Shown piece by piece: positions 8,058 through 15,897 of a stretch of DNA of 33,804 bases (positions within the stretch are counted from its first letter, which is position 1; the number at the start of each line of letters is the position of its first letter). This DNA is from Bacillota bacterium. Lineage in GTDB: Bacteria > Bacillota > Sulfobacillia > Sulfobacillales > Sulfobacillaceae. A program made the position numbers and the translations under genes. The notes under the pieces were generated by a model that had not been told where the DNA came from, did no database searches, and was given only the letters and a program-made list of their open reading frames with translations. The stretch is taken from assembly GCA_021821465.1 (NCBI GenBank), contig JAKACM010000045.1:1-33804 (forward strand), written 5' to 3'.

Positions 8058-9005
8058 ATGGTAACAAGGCGTCATCGAATTTCTATGATTGGGATAGCGG
8101 GAGACAGTGGTGCCGGCAAGTCGACTTATGCTGCGGCCTTGCAAGAACTCCTTGGGGTGGATCGGGTAACAGTTTTGACGCTGGACGATTACCATTCGCT
8201 CGACCGTGATGAACGCAATGCAATCGGAGTCACCGCATTGAATCCGTGGAAGGCAAATAATTTGGGGCTGTTGATCGATCATCTATGGTCCCTCCGGCAC
8301 GGAAAATCTATTGTCAAGCCGACCTATGACCATGCCACCGGACGATTTGGACCGATGGAAGAAATTGTTCCCACGGATATCGTTATCTTGGAAGGGTTAC
8401 ACACCCTATACCTGGATAAGTTGCGGGAAGCTCTGGATTTGCGGATTTACTTTGATACGGATAATGAATTGCGTGTCAGGTGGAAGGTTCGTCGGGATTC
8501 CGGAGCACGCGGATATACCCCCCAAGAGGTTTTGAATGAAATTGAACGAAGGCGTCCGGACGTTATGCGTTATATCGAACCGCAGAAGGCATTTGCAGAT
8601 CTGGTTGTTCATTACATGCCGGACCAAACGCTGGCTCCCACGGCAGAATATCCGGAGCCGGTGCGTGTGGTTTTTGCGGAGAGGCTGCGCCGGAATAAGC
8701 GCATATTGGTAAAATGGCTGGCACTGGGGGCCCGCCTGGGATTGGTCCATGCGGAACATGTCCATGATATTGTGGAAGGCGAAGAGATGGAAGTGGCCTC
8801 ATTATGGGGAACGACGCAACAGTCGGCATTGCAATCCTTAGTGGAAATGGTTTCCGATAGTCAGCTCTTTCATGAGCATATTACTCGGCTGGGCAAGAAA
8901 CTTGACTATGACCCGATTGGAGTCTCCCGTATACTGGTTGCCAGCATGATTTTGCTCCTTGATCGAAACTTCCATCACGACGAACAGATGTTGCGCCAAC
9001 TTTAA
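8058..9005 (+). CDS. prk: Phosphoribulokinase
   Basis: An ATP-dependent kinase of the PRK/uridine kinase superfamily, expected to convert ribulose 5-phosphate to ribulose 1,5-bisphosphate for RuBisCO. Walker A GDSGAGKS is at residues 15-22. VLTLDDYHSLDR (39-50) is the PRK signature with the catalytic acid. KPTYDHATG is the substrate loop, and VILEGLHTLY is the Walker B-like strand. The 315-residue length fits octameric-type PRK better than uridine kinase (about 210). GGAGGG lies eight bases before the ATG. The adjacent aldolase supports a Calvin-cycle role; RuBisCO is not in this window. Confidence 0.88.
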   Translation: MVTRRHRISMIGIAGDSGAGKSTYAAALQELLGVDRVTVLTLDDYHSLDRDERNAIGVTALNPWKANNLGLLIDHLWSLRHGKSIVKPTYDHATGRFGPMEEIVPTDIVILEGLHTLYLDKLREALDLRIYFDTDNELRVRWKVRRDSGARGYTPQEVLNEIERRRPDVMRYIEPQKAFADLVVHYMPDQTLAPTAEYPEPVRVVFAERLRRNKRILVKWLALGARLGLVHAEHVHDIVEGEEMEVASLWGTTQQSALQSLVEMVSDSQLFHEHITRLGKKLDYDPIGVSRILVASMILLLDRNFHHDEQMLRQL

Positions 9006-9012
9006 AGATGAG

Positions 9013-9048
9013 AATCAAGCCCACTCTCATTGCAGGGTGGGCTTGATT
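9013..9048. terminator. Perfect 12-bp hairpin between prk and a convergent methyltransferase
   Basis: AATCAAGCCCAC (9013-9024) pairs with GTGGGCTTGATT (9037-9048). It overlaps the last codons of the minus-strand gene. Neither strand has a long U-run, so termination efficiency is uncertain. Confidence 0.55.
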
Positions 9049-9611
9049 GCCATAACTTGAAACCATGGACTGGAAGCGGGAATTTGCCGCACGGGACGGA
9101 ATTGATGCGCCATGAGCTTCTCAATGAGCTCCTGAGGGCTAAAACGAATTTCCAAGGGCGGCCCAAAATCGGTGGGAATTTTATCCCATTCGATTAAACA
9201 GTACGTGCCGCCAGGCTTAAGCAGCCGTTGAACTTCTCTTAGAATATTTTCCTGTTCCGGCACATCGTGCAGCACATTGGCCATGAGAACGCCGTCTAAG
9301 CTCTCGGAGGGTATGGGAATGGACTCTGCGGATGTCCGTATGGTTGTGACATTGGTGAGATTAGCTTCCATCGCTCGCTTATGCGTCCACTCAACCATAT
9401 CTTCTTGCCGGTCTATGGCATACACTTTGCCCTCGGTCAGCATTCGTGCGCACTCGATCGTATAAAAGCCCGGCCCGCAGCCAATATCGGCTATTACCAT
9501 GTCGGGTCGGGTAATAAAGTGGCTCAGAGCTTGAGCCGGCGGAAAAATGTTGCGCCGGAACTCTTCCATGCGAGAAAGTTGTTCCGGATCGAAATGATGG
9601 TCATGGGGCAC
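9027..9611 (-). CDS. Class I SAM-dependent methyltransferase
   Basis: A 194-residue methyltransferase of the UbiE/Methyltransf_11 kind. Motif I VIADIGCGPGFYTIEC binds S-adenosylmethionine. VYAIDRQEDMVEW supplies the acidic residue at the end of beta 2. LDGVLMANVLHDVPEQENIL and LKPGGTYCLIEWD are motifs II-III. The GTG start is preceded by GAGGAGG at seven bases. The N-terminal MPHDHHFDPEQLSRMEEF is typical of small methyltransferases found in thermophiles. The substrate is unknown. It lies 33 bases downstream of the SHOCT-protein gene on the same strand and may be cotranscribed with it. Confidence 0.85.
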   Translation of the reverse strand: MPHDHHFDPEQLSRMEEFRRNIFPPAQALSHFITRPDMVIADIGCGPGFYTIECARMLTEGKVYAIDRQEDMVEWTHKRAMEANLTNVTTIRTSAESIPIPSESLDGVLMANVLHDVPEQENILREVQRLLKPGGTYCLIEWDKIPTDFGPPLEIRFSPQELIEKLMAHQFRPVRQIPASSPWFQVMAIKPTLQ

Positions 9612-9644
9612 TAAAACGCCTCCTCGTGAACTATTCTCGGGACT

Positions 9645-9938
9645 TTACCATTTTTGCGAACTGTGGCGAGACTCGCGCAATCTTTTTACCATGATATCAA
9701 ATTCTTCATGGGTCATTTCTCCGCGCGCATACCGTTCTTGAGCAATTTCCAAGGGAGTTTTGCTTGGGTATCGTTCGAGATCAGATAACCTATCGTGATA
9801 AAGATAGTGATCATGCCTTAAACCTAGGCGCATATCGTTATCGGGTTCATGGGATGATTGATGATAAAACGCCGTACTGGCTGCCAGGACCATCATGGTG
9901 ATCATGAACGGGATAAATATGATCGCACTTAAGTTCAT
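9645..9938 (-). CDS. Small membrane protein with SHOCT domain
   Basis: A 97-residue protein with one N-terminal membrane helix (residues 3-24) and a polar, histidine-rich middle. Its C-terminal motif (EIAQERYARGEMTHEEFDIM) matches the SHOCT short C-terminal domain, which is thought to promote oligomerisation. A GAGAGGCG box precedes the ATG. It probably forms a two-gene unit with the methyltransferase downstream at 9027. Function unknown. Confidence 0.75.
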   Translation of the reverse strand: MNLSAIIFIPFMITMMVLAASTAFYHQSSHEPDNDMRLGLRHDHYLYHDRLSDLERYPSKTPLEIAQERYARGEMTHEEFDIMVKRLRESRHSSQKW

Positions 9939-10182
9939 TAAGGCGCCTCTCTTTCCTTTTTAAGACAAGGTTTATCGGCATCTCGGCAAACTTCCTGAAA
10001 AAATCCCTTAAACAAATAGTACGGTTCGCGAGAAATCCTGTAAAGGGAGTGCATAACACCTTGAGTGCGAACAACATCTCGGCAGGGCAAATCTTTTACG
10101 GGGAAACCGGGATTGGTTTATCACGGCGAGGCAATACATAGCTCTCGTCGCCGATAGTCGGAAGTTTCGTGTCAAGAGAAAT

Positions 10183-10836
10183 TTAAGGTTCGTGATATTC
10201 CATAGACAGTCCATATATGAAGCCGCCCAACCACTGACGGGAAGAAATGTGAGCAAAGTGGTAAGACGGTAACAGTCCTTCAAGAGAGGGTAAATCGAGA
10301 GGATTAATGAAAAACTGACGAACGGGCAGACCTACGAAACGATGATAAGCGACGACCCAGGTCCAAAATCTTCGTGAAATACGGGCCAAATGAGTGTTTG
10401 TCGGGCCGAAGCATAACAAGACAACCCGCCCGCGATTGCTGATCAGTCGTTGCAATTCACTCAAAGCTTCGTCAATGTGGTGACTGTCCAAGACAAACTC
10501 GCTGAGTATCTTGTCAAAACTCTTGTCACGGTAAAAGATGTGGCGATGGGTGCCGATCATCCACTGAATGCTCCGTTCCCCGTCCTTGCCGGACAGGATT
10601 TCCGCCTCGTGTAACAATTCTGGGGATGGGTCAACAGCTACGATTTCGCCGGATGGTCCCATTCCTGCAATCAATTGGCGAGCCATTTCTCCTTTGCCGC
10701 AACCTAAATCCAAAATTGTCTCGGTTTTTTGGGCATGTACTTGCTCCAATGCCCATTTCTGCCACGGCCATACGTGTCGAGAACGGTGGGATCTTTTGCT
10801 GTTTGCAATGAGACGGCTTTTTACAATGCTTTGCAC
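10183..10836 (-). CDS. Class I SAM-dependent methyltransferase
   Basis: A methyltransferase of about 217 residues. TILDLGCGKGEMARQLI is motif I, GEIVAVDPSPELLHEAE holds the ribose-binding acidic residue, and FDKILSEFVLDSHHIDEAL with GRVVLLCFGP are the later motifs. The preferred start is GTG at 10836, with AGGTGA five bases upstream. An in-frame ATG at 10869 adds 11 residues but has no ribosome binding site. Unlike the first methyltransferase (9027-9611), it is basic at the N-terminus (SKRSHRSRHVWPWQKW). The substrate is unknown. It is separated from the L,D-transpeptidase gene upstream by a strong terminator. Confidence 0.8.
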   Translation of the reverse strand: MQSIVKSRLIANSKRSHRSRHVWPWQKWALEQVHAQKTETILDLGCGKGEMARQLIAGMGPSGEIVAVDPSPELLHEAEILSGKDGERSIQWMIGTHRHIFYRDKSFDKILSEFVLDSHHIDEALSELQRLISNRGRVVLLCFGPTNTHLARISRRFWTWVVAYHRFVGLPVRQFFINPLDLPSLEGLLPSYHFAHISSRQWLGGFIYGLSMEYHEP

Positions 10837-10891
10837 GATTGTCACCTGTTCCCCGTGAGTCGTTATCATAATTTATTAAGAAGAAGTTTTC

Positions 10892-10939
10892 GCAAAAAAA
10901 CTATGACCAGATGGCGTAGATCATATGGGCCATCTGGTC
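10892..10939 (-). terminator. Rho-independent terminator of the L,D-transpeptidase gene
   Basis: GACCAGATGGC (10905-10915) and GCCATCTGGTC (10929-10939) form a perfect 11-bp stem. On the minus strand it is followed by ATAGTTTTTTT. Confidence 0.85.
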
Positions 10940-10953
10940 GGTAATCAAAGTAC

Positions 10954-12648
10954 TCATGAATCGTAAGCAAATTGTTGAAATGGGGTAGTAGATGTTAAGG
11001 CCGATGAGGAGATGGATGTCGGATAAGTGGAAGGAGAACCGGGTGGGTCAACGGTCACCAATGAGCCGTAATGTAAATATGGCCAGACTTTAGCAGCCTC
11101 GGGAATAGGAAGCTCTACACAACCGAGACTTTGAGGGAAACCGTATTTCGCCCGGGGGAAACCATGGACCGCATCTCCACCGTCAAAATAGTTGACATAA
11201 GGAACCCCAGGGTCATTATAAGGAACGCCATTGGGATTAACCCCTTTCATCGTCTGCGAGCGGTAGCGCACATACACGGGCTGTGTTCCCAAGTAAGTCG
11301 GAGATTGAGGAATGCCTGTATTGGTCGGCGACCTCAGCACAATAGTACCGTTGTGCCAAAGCGTCAGAGTTTCGGGCTGACTTTCGGAAACATAGACGTA
11401 GGAATAGCCGTCCGGATTGGTTTGATTGGCCAGGTCGGCGTTAATCAGTGCCTTCCACACTATGGGCCCGGCGATTCCATCGACAGGCAGATTGTGGACC
11501 CGCTCGAAATTCATGACAGCTCCTTTTACCATTACGGTATATTGACCCGGATGCCATAGGGCCATTAATGGAGGAAGTGTGTTGGCGTACTGCCACGAGA
11601 AATTCCCTTGCGGAGCATTCATCATGGCGTTGATTTGCGCCGAAAGCGTTGCCGGAACAGGGGACGTTGGTGCCCATTTCAGGGGCAAATAGCCTAATTT
11701 CGCCAGCAGTTCCTGCAAGCGCAGTGTGGATCCGGCATTGGTAGCCCAAGACATAACAGTGTTTTTGGGTAAGTATGCCCCCTGGGCGCTGTGATATCCC
11801 TGAGTTCCGCCCGGAATCGACACTTTAATAACTTGATCCGGACCCCAACCCCAGGGGGAGGATGTGCTGGGAACGAATTCTTCGGTTGTGGAGTTTTTCC
11901 AGGTCCAGTGCCCCTGGATGTTTGGGGTTAGGGTGGGTTGCAAATCTGTATTTGCAACAGGATGGGAAAAATGGATTGTCAGGGGCTGATTTAGACCAAT
12001 CGCCGTGTTGGTTGAGGGTGAAGCTTGCAATTTCAACCAACTGGGTGTTCTCCAACTCAAGGTTTTCGGCGTTGACACACTTTCCCACGCTCGCGCTTGT
12101 GTTTGCACGGTTAATGTGCCTTTTTCCCCGGGAGTCGATCCCAGACTGCGAAGGGAGTAGGTGTCTTGCGGAACGGAAGCTCGGATTACGGATTTGTGGT
12201 TTCTTGTGATGATGTCGAGGCTTGAGGCCGGAGATGACAAGGCCAGGTCTACCGGGCTGTTTGGTGATACTGTCAGATCGGTTGCCCGGACCATGGGATC
12301 TTTGGGCGTTGTCACCCCGAGAGATAGGTTGCTGGAACCAAAAGGCCACCACGATGGTCCTGCCACCGATAAATGAACCTGATAACGCGTGCCGGCAGTC
12401 ATCGAAGCAAGCGGCCACAGTCGATTTTGCTTCTCTGCCAACTTGATTTTTTGACCATCGGGACCGATGGCAACGGCAGATTTAAGGGTGCCGTTGGTAT
12501 TCAGACGGGCCAGGGCAGTGGAACTCGCGGTTAAAGAGGCCTTAGGCGACGTCCCATAAACAAAGCCTGCGACTGCGACAACAGGCAGAACCCATAACGT
12601 TTTCACCCAACGACTTGATTGACGTTTTGCGGCTCGACTTCTTGACAC
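10954..12648 (-). CDS. Exported L,D-transpeptidase (YkuD domain)
   Basis: A 564-residue cell-wall enzyme that cross-links peptidoglycan stem peptides through L,D bonds. The N-terminus is basic followed by a hydrophobic segment (about 14-29), a signal peptide or anchor. The middle (about 60-300) looks like repeated beta/Ig-like domains of the kind preceding YkuD domains. At about 315-400 is a divergent peptidoglycan-binding segment (LQELLAKLGYLPLKW ... VDGIAGPIVWKALIN). The catalytic domain ends with His495 in VHGFPRAKYGF and Cys510 in QSLGCVELP. The usual SHGCIR motif is SLGCVE here, so a normally conserved basic residue is Glu. A GTG start is used. It is monocistronic. Confidence 0.88.
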   Translation of the reverse strand: MSRSRAAKRQSSRWVKTLWVLPVVAVAGFVYGTSPKASLTASSTALARLNTNGTLKSAVAIGPDGQKIKLAEKQNRLWPLASMTAGTRYQVHLSVAGPSWWPFGSSNLSLGVTTPKDPMVRATDLTVSPNSPVDLALSSPASSLDIITRNHKSVIRASVPQDTYSLRSLGSTPGEKGTLTVQTQARAWESVSTPKTLSWRTPSWLKLQASPSTNTAIGLNQPLTIHFSHPVANTDLQPTLTPNIQGHWTWKNSTTEEFVPSTSSPWGWGPDQVIKVSIPGGTQGYHSAQGAYLPKNTVMSWATNAGSTLRLQELLAKLGYLPLKWAPTSPVPATLSAQINAMMNAPQGNFSWQYANTLPPLMALWHPGQYTVMVKGAVMNFERVHNLPVDGIAGPIVWKALINADLANQTNPDGYSYVYVSESQPETLTLWHNGTIVLRSPTNTGIPQSPTYLGTQPVYVRYRSQTMKGVNPNGVPYNDPGVPYVNYFDGGDAVHGFPRAKYGFPQSLGCVELPIPEAAKVWPYLHYGSLVTVDPPGSPSTYPTSISSSALTSTTPFQQFAYDS

Positions 12649-13364
12649 AGACAGATCACCCGCCAGATTAATGGATGTTTAAGTACTCATAGAATTTCAT
12701 GCTCTTCTACATAGAGTAACGCAACATCGCAGGGATTGGTTACATGGATCCCCTATATTGTGGAATATTCTTCTCCGCTAAGTCTGTCGTTTCCTGTGCG
12801 ATAATCCTGTCGTGTAGTCCGCAACAACCATCCGGAGGTACTATTGCAAGATGCAACAATCGAAAAGATATGGCAGGGTTCACGTCGGATTCATTTAACG
12901 AACATATTGAATTCTTTAACAACGAGCAGCGTAAGTGAAAATTCGTGTGTTTTTCTTTGGCGAATTGTTCCTCATGACAGCAAGTCAAATCGATTCACGG
13001 ACTGGTAAACCATAAACGACGAGACGGTCAGTCGACGTACCGTGGAGACATGCAAAAGAAGAGCCGGGCAACAAGGGTTTCTGGAATAATCAACATGGAA
13101 GGAATTTTTGGATAATGAACCCCAATAGATTCGAACTGAACGTAGTTCCTTAGGGTCAACAAGTGGGGCCAAATGACCCTATTAATCGATATCGACAGGT
13201 CCATGGAAGAAGGACCGTCTGCCAATGACCCCGCCCCGCCCCCTTCCTCTACACTAAAACTGTCACGGCAAAGGATACGGCCAAGAGGCCGTCATTCACA
13301 AGGATCTAAAGAATAATGCCGAAACCAACAGGTTATCCTAACCAGAATAAAGGGGATGAAACCA
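12649..13364. other. Long intergenic region upstream of the cytochrome b6 operon
   Basis: This stretch of about 716 bases lies between divergently transcribed units. Only short, unconvincing frames occur on both strands. ACGGCC/GGCCGT at 13277-13282 and 13287-13292 form a perfect tetraloop hairpin about 70 bases before the first operon ORF. A C-rich tract lies at about 13230-13250. No clear -35/-10 pair was identified. The length suggests room for regulatory sites, or a decayed gene that I could not recognise. Confidence 0.4.
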
Positions 13365-13454
13365 GTGACGACCGCAACAGGTAACTATATTGTAGAAATT
13401 ATTTTCCTTTTGACCTTTGTCGGGGGCTTACTATGGCCGAGGAAACGGCACTAG
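13365..13454 (+). CDS. Tiny one-TM peptide heading the cytochrome b6 operon
   Basis: A 29-residue frame: GTG start at 13365, TAG at 13452, with AAAGGGGA eight bases upstream. An in-frame ATG at 13356 would give 32 residues. The peptide has a polar start (MTTATGNY), one hydrophobic helix (IVEIIFLLTFVGGLLW) and a basic tail (PRKRH), so the C-terminus should be cytoplasmic. It lies 55 bases before cytochrome b6. Size and topology resemble the single-helix small subunits of b6f complexes (PetG/L/M/N), but sequence homology cannot be claimed. It could also be a leader peptide. Confidence 0.5.
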   Translation: MTTATGNYIVEIIFLLTFVGGLLWPRKRH

Positions 13455-13509
13455 TCAATCGACCCATGAAATATTGGATTCTGGCAGGAAGACAGGGGAG
13501 GAGTTATAG

Positions 13510-14127
13510 ATGGCAAACTGGACAACCACGGCACGCAAAGCCAGTTCGGCAGTATTGTCTGTCGATACTTGGTTGCCGGAGACAATGCCGGAATATGCTC
13601 AAGGTTTTATGTATATGCTGGGTTCGCTAACAGCCTCCAGTTTTGTGGTGTTAATTATTTCCGGTGTGATTTTAGCCGCAAACGGAGCGGCATCTTGGTC
13701 TTACAATGGTCCGATGCGCTTTGTGGCCGCAACCCATTTTTGGGCGGTGCAGGCGTTCTTCTTTTTTATGATGATGCACTTATGGCGCGTCTTTTTTACC
13801 GGAGCCTGGCGCGGAGGTCGCAGAGAAACCTGGCTGTTGGGGGCCGTGGCTATAATCATCGCTATTCCGACGGCATTTACCGGCTTTCTTATCAATGGAG
13901 ACTTTTATTCCCAGTGGAACGCAGTGCAGGCTAAAGATGGTCTAAACGCGTTGGGTTTAGGGTGGGTCAATCTACCTAATGCTGGACAGATGTTCGGAAT
14001 GCATGTCGTCGTCATGCCTTTGGTCTTGAGTCTGGTAATTTTTGCACATATCGTCCGGGTTCGGATGAAAGGTGTTGTGCCGCCTTACCCCGAGCGGAAT
14101 GCGAATCAAGTAAAGGAGGGGAAATAG
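13510..14127 (+). CDS. Cytochrome b6-type quinol oxidase subunit (N-terminal cytochrome b domain)
   Basis: A 205-residue, four-helix di-heme cytochrome b of a menaquinol:acceptor oxidoreductase in the cytoplasmic membrane. Heme ligands are His76/His90 in helix B (14 apart) and His165/His180 in helix D (15 apart). The 15-residue spacing is the b6f hallmark; bc1 has 14. The Cys that anchors heme ci in b6 and in Bacillus QcrB is replaced: the helix A start reads FMYMLGSL. After PTAFTGF the loop reads LINGDFYSQWNAVQAKDG instead of the plant/cyanobacterial LPWDQ. GGGAGGAG precedes the ATG. The partner subunit starts one base after the stop. Confidence 0.9.
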   Translation: MANWTTTARKASSAVLSVDTWLPETMPEYAQGFMYMLGSLTASSFVVLIISGVILAANGAASWSYNGPMRFVAATHFWAVQAFFFFMMMHLWRVFFTGAWRGGRRETWLLGAVAIIIAIPTAFTGFLINGDFYSQWNAVQAKDGLNALGLGWVNLPNAGQMFGMHVVVMPLVLSLVIFAHIVRVRMKGVVPPYPERNANQVKEGK

Positions 14128-14128
14128 C

Positions 14129-15100
14129 ATGGCGAGCCGCATGGACGATGAGATGGTGAAAGACTATAAATATGTGCCGGAAGATTTCATGAAACATTTG
14201 ATGGGGACTTTGGGTATCATTGTCGTGTTGGTGTTGGTTCTGGCAGCCATATTTGGCGTACCGGAAAAACCGCCTCTGACGATTAAGGGTTACGCGACCC
14301 AACATCCTGTGGCCTTTGAAGCCGTGGCGACCCGCGACTTAAACGGCCAGGGGCGTATTGCGAATTATGGCCCGCCTTATAACAACGGGACAGGGTATGT
14401 GGAATCGGATCTTCAAAAGATTTCAGGCATTTGGCATCCGATCAATGCCGAGCAGGAGTTTATTCTTAAACCGTTGAGTATGGCGGCTTCAATCAACCCT
14501 TCCATCTCTCCGGCACTGCGTACGTTTGAAAGTGCTTCAAGGGCACAGCAAATTATTTGGGCCAACAATTATGAAAAAGCTCTCACGACACACGGCAGTT
14601 CTGCCTCTGGCAAAGTCACGGTCCCGGCCGGAAATTACGGTCCCGTCCCAACTTTGATCAACGCTACTCTGCAGCTTGGAAAGAGTGGACTGATGTCGGG
14701 GGCTTTAACGCGAAACCCCAGTGTTGTGACTCGTTTCAACAACCAGAATTATCTTCTCTTTCTACAAGGAGACCCAATGCATGATGCCGCCAGTCCGCTG
14801 CAACTGCTAGGGGAGCAATGGGGTATCATTCACGCTGCAGTCCCCGGTTATCCGGCAGCGTGGTGGATGACAATTCCCACCTGGATTTATCAGTGGCCAT
14901 TTGTTGCGAATTCTCCGGCTGCGGATGCTCTGGCACTCAGTATTGGATTTGCTTTCTGGCTTGTTCTCGCCCTAACGCCATGGATTCCCGGATGGAACCG
15001 CGTACCACGCTACCTGGGTGTCTACAGACTGATTTGGAAAGATTTCTATTACAACAGGGCCAAGGCTCAGAAAGACAGCGAAAAACGTGGTATTTCCTGA
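14129..15100 (+). CDS. Cytochrome b6 partner subunit with large extracytoplasmic domain, no PEWY motif
   Basis: A 323-residue protein translated from AAGGAGGGG right behind cytochrome b6. Residues about 23-45 (MKHLMGTLGIIVVLVLVLAAIF) are a membrane helix at the place of helix E of subunit IV, followed by GVPEKPPL. A soluble domain of about 220 residues follows, containing YGPPYNNGTGYV, LRTFESASRAQQIIW and LLGEQWGIIHAAVPGY. A second helix (about 282-300) and a basic tail come next. The PEWY quinol-site motif and CXXCH heme c motif are both absent. I believe similar b6/partner pairs occur in other Gram-positives, but the role of the outer domain is unknown to me. A terminator follows directly. 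Confidence 0.75.
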   Translation: MASRMDDEMVKDYKYVPEDFMKHLMGTLGIIVVLVLVLAAIFGVPEKPPLTIKGYATQHPVAFEAVATRDLNGQGRIANYGPPYNNGTGYVESDLQKISGIWHPINAEQEFILKPLSMAASINPSISPALRTFESASRAQQIIWANNYEKALTTHGSSASGKVTVPAGNYGPVPTLINATLQLGKSGLMSGALTRNPSVVTRFNNQNYLLFLQGDPMHDAASPLQLLGEQWGIIHAAVPGYPAAWWMTIPTWIYQWPFVANSPAADALALSIGFAFWLVLALTPWIPGWNRVPRYLGVYRLIWKDFYYNRAKAQKDSEKRGIS

Positions 15101-15111
15101 CGCAGATGTTC

Positions 15112-15145
15112 AAAGCAAAGGGGCGGTTGCTCCCTTTGCTTTTTG
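15112..15145 (+). terminator. Terminator of the cytochrome b6 operon
   Basis: AAAGCAAAGGG (15112-15122 region) pairs with CCCTTTGCTTT (15132-15142), followed by TTTTTGC. An 11-bp stem with a nine-base loop. Confidence 0.85.
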
Positions 15146-15155
15146 CTTATTATGA

Positions 15156-15596
15156 TTATCGACTGGTACTGCCGAATCCACCGGAACGCACGATCTCCGA
15201 GCTATCATCATCGGTCACGGCAAACGGGACAAACAGTCCTTGAGCGATACGTTCCCCGGCTTGGACGGTAACAGGCTTTGCTCCTTTGTTTTCCAAAGGT
15301 ATAAAAATATGGCCTTCATTCTCCGGGTTATCAACATAATCTCGGTCGATAACACCGACTTGGTTGGCTAACACGCAACCGCGTTTGATGGCCCAGGAAC
15401 TGCGGATAATAATGAGCAAAACCTCACCTTGAGGCATGTAGGCTTTCAAGCCCGTAGGCACTAAATAAATCTCTCCCGGCTGGATGATAACCGTCTGGGC
15501 GGAAGCGAGATCGTAACCGGCTGATTCTTTAGTATGTCGCTTAGGAAGATTCAGGTCAGCATGTCGGTATTGTTCTACCAAGGCGAATGTTCGCAT
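15156..15596 (-). CDS. dut: dUTPase (deoxyuridine 5'-triphosphate nucleotidohydrolase)
   Basis: A 146-residue trimeric dUTPase that hydrolyses dUTP to dUMP and pyrophosphate, keeping uracil out of DNA. All five family motifs are present: SAGYDL (1), IIRSSWAIK (2), GVIDRDYVDNPENEGHI (3, with the catalytic Asp), GERIAQGLF (4) and the C-terminal RSGGFGST (5). The ATG at 15596 follows AAGGAG at five bases; a GTG two codons earlier overlaps the ribosome binding site and is less likely. It has its own sigma-A type promoter. It is convergent with the cytochrome operon. Confidence 0.93.
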   Translation of the reverse strand: MRTFALVEQYRHADLNLPKRHTKESAGYDLASAQTVIIQPGEIYLVPTGLKAYMPQGEVLLIIIRSSWAIKRGCVLANQVGVIDRDYVDNPENEGHIFIPLENKGAKPVTVQAGERIAQGLFVPFAVTDDDSSEIVRSGGFGSTSR

Positions 15597-15897
15597 AGCC
15601 ACTCCTTATTCAATAAATGATTGTCTTGAGCTGATTATACCGAAGTGTTGTGGGGCGTCAATTTTATCGAGGAAGATCCCAATTTGGCATGATACGATGG
15701 GATCGAATCTCCATTGGCAGTCAAATATTAACGGCCGAGAAGACGAAAGAGACATTAGTAAATAAATGAGAAAATTAGGAAAATATATACAAGACTACAC
15801 TTTTAATATTTGCCGAGTATACTTAGTTTAAGCAGGAATATTATGATAATTACTCGAAACACGTATTTCAAAGGGAATGAAGGGAGACAGAAAACGC
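15597..15897. other. Divergent intergenic region, dut and acs
   Basis: The left part holds the dut promoter. The right half (about 15730-15870) is AT-rich and should contain the acs promoter, but no hexamer pair stands out. CGAGTA near 15815 and TACTCG near 15851 form a distant 6-bp inverted repeat. No gene seen. Confidence 0.4.
15634..15661 (-). promoter_or_regulatory. Sigma-A type promoter of dut
   Basis: Read on the minus strand: TTGACG (15661-15656), 16 bases, TATAAT (15639-15634), about 38 bases before the dut start codon. Confidence 0.75.

Noticed and set aside
12740..13225. Several 60-80 residue frames on both strands upstream of the cytochrome operon
   Set aside because: They overlap each other on opposite strands, lack ribosome binding sites and show no family pattern.
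13316..13384. 22-codon ORF overlapping the start of the 29-residue TM peptide
   Set aside because: Its ribosome binding site is weak and distant, the peptide is purely polar with no family trace, and the overlapping hydrophobic frame is the better candidate.
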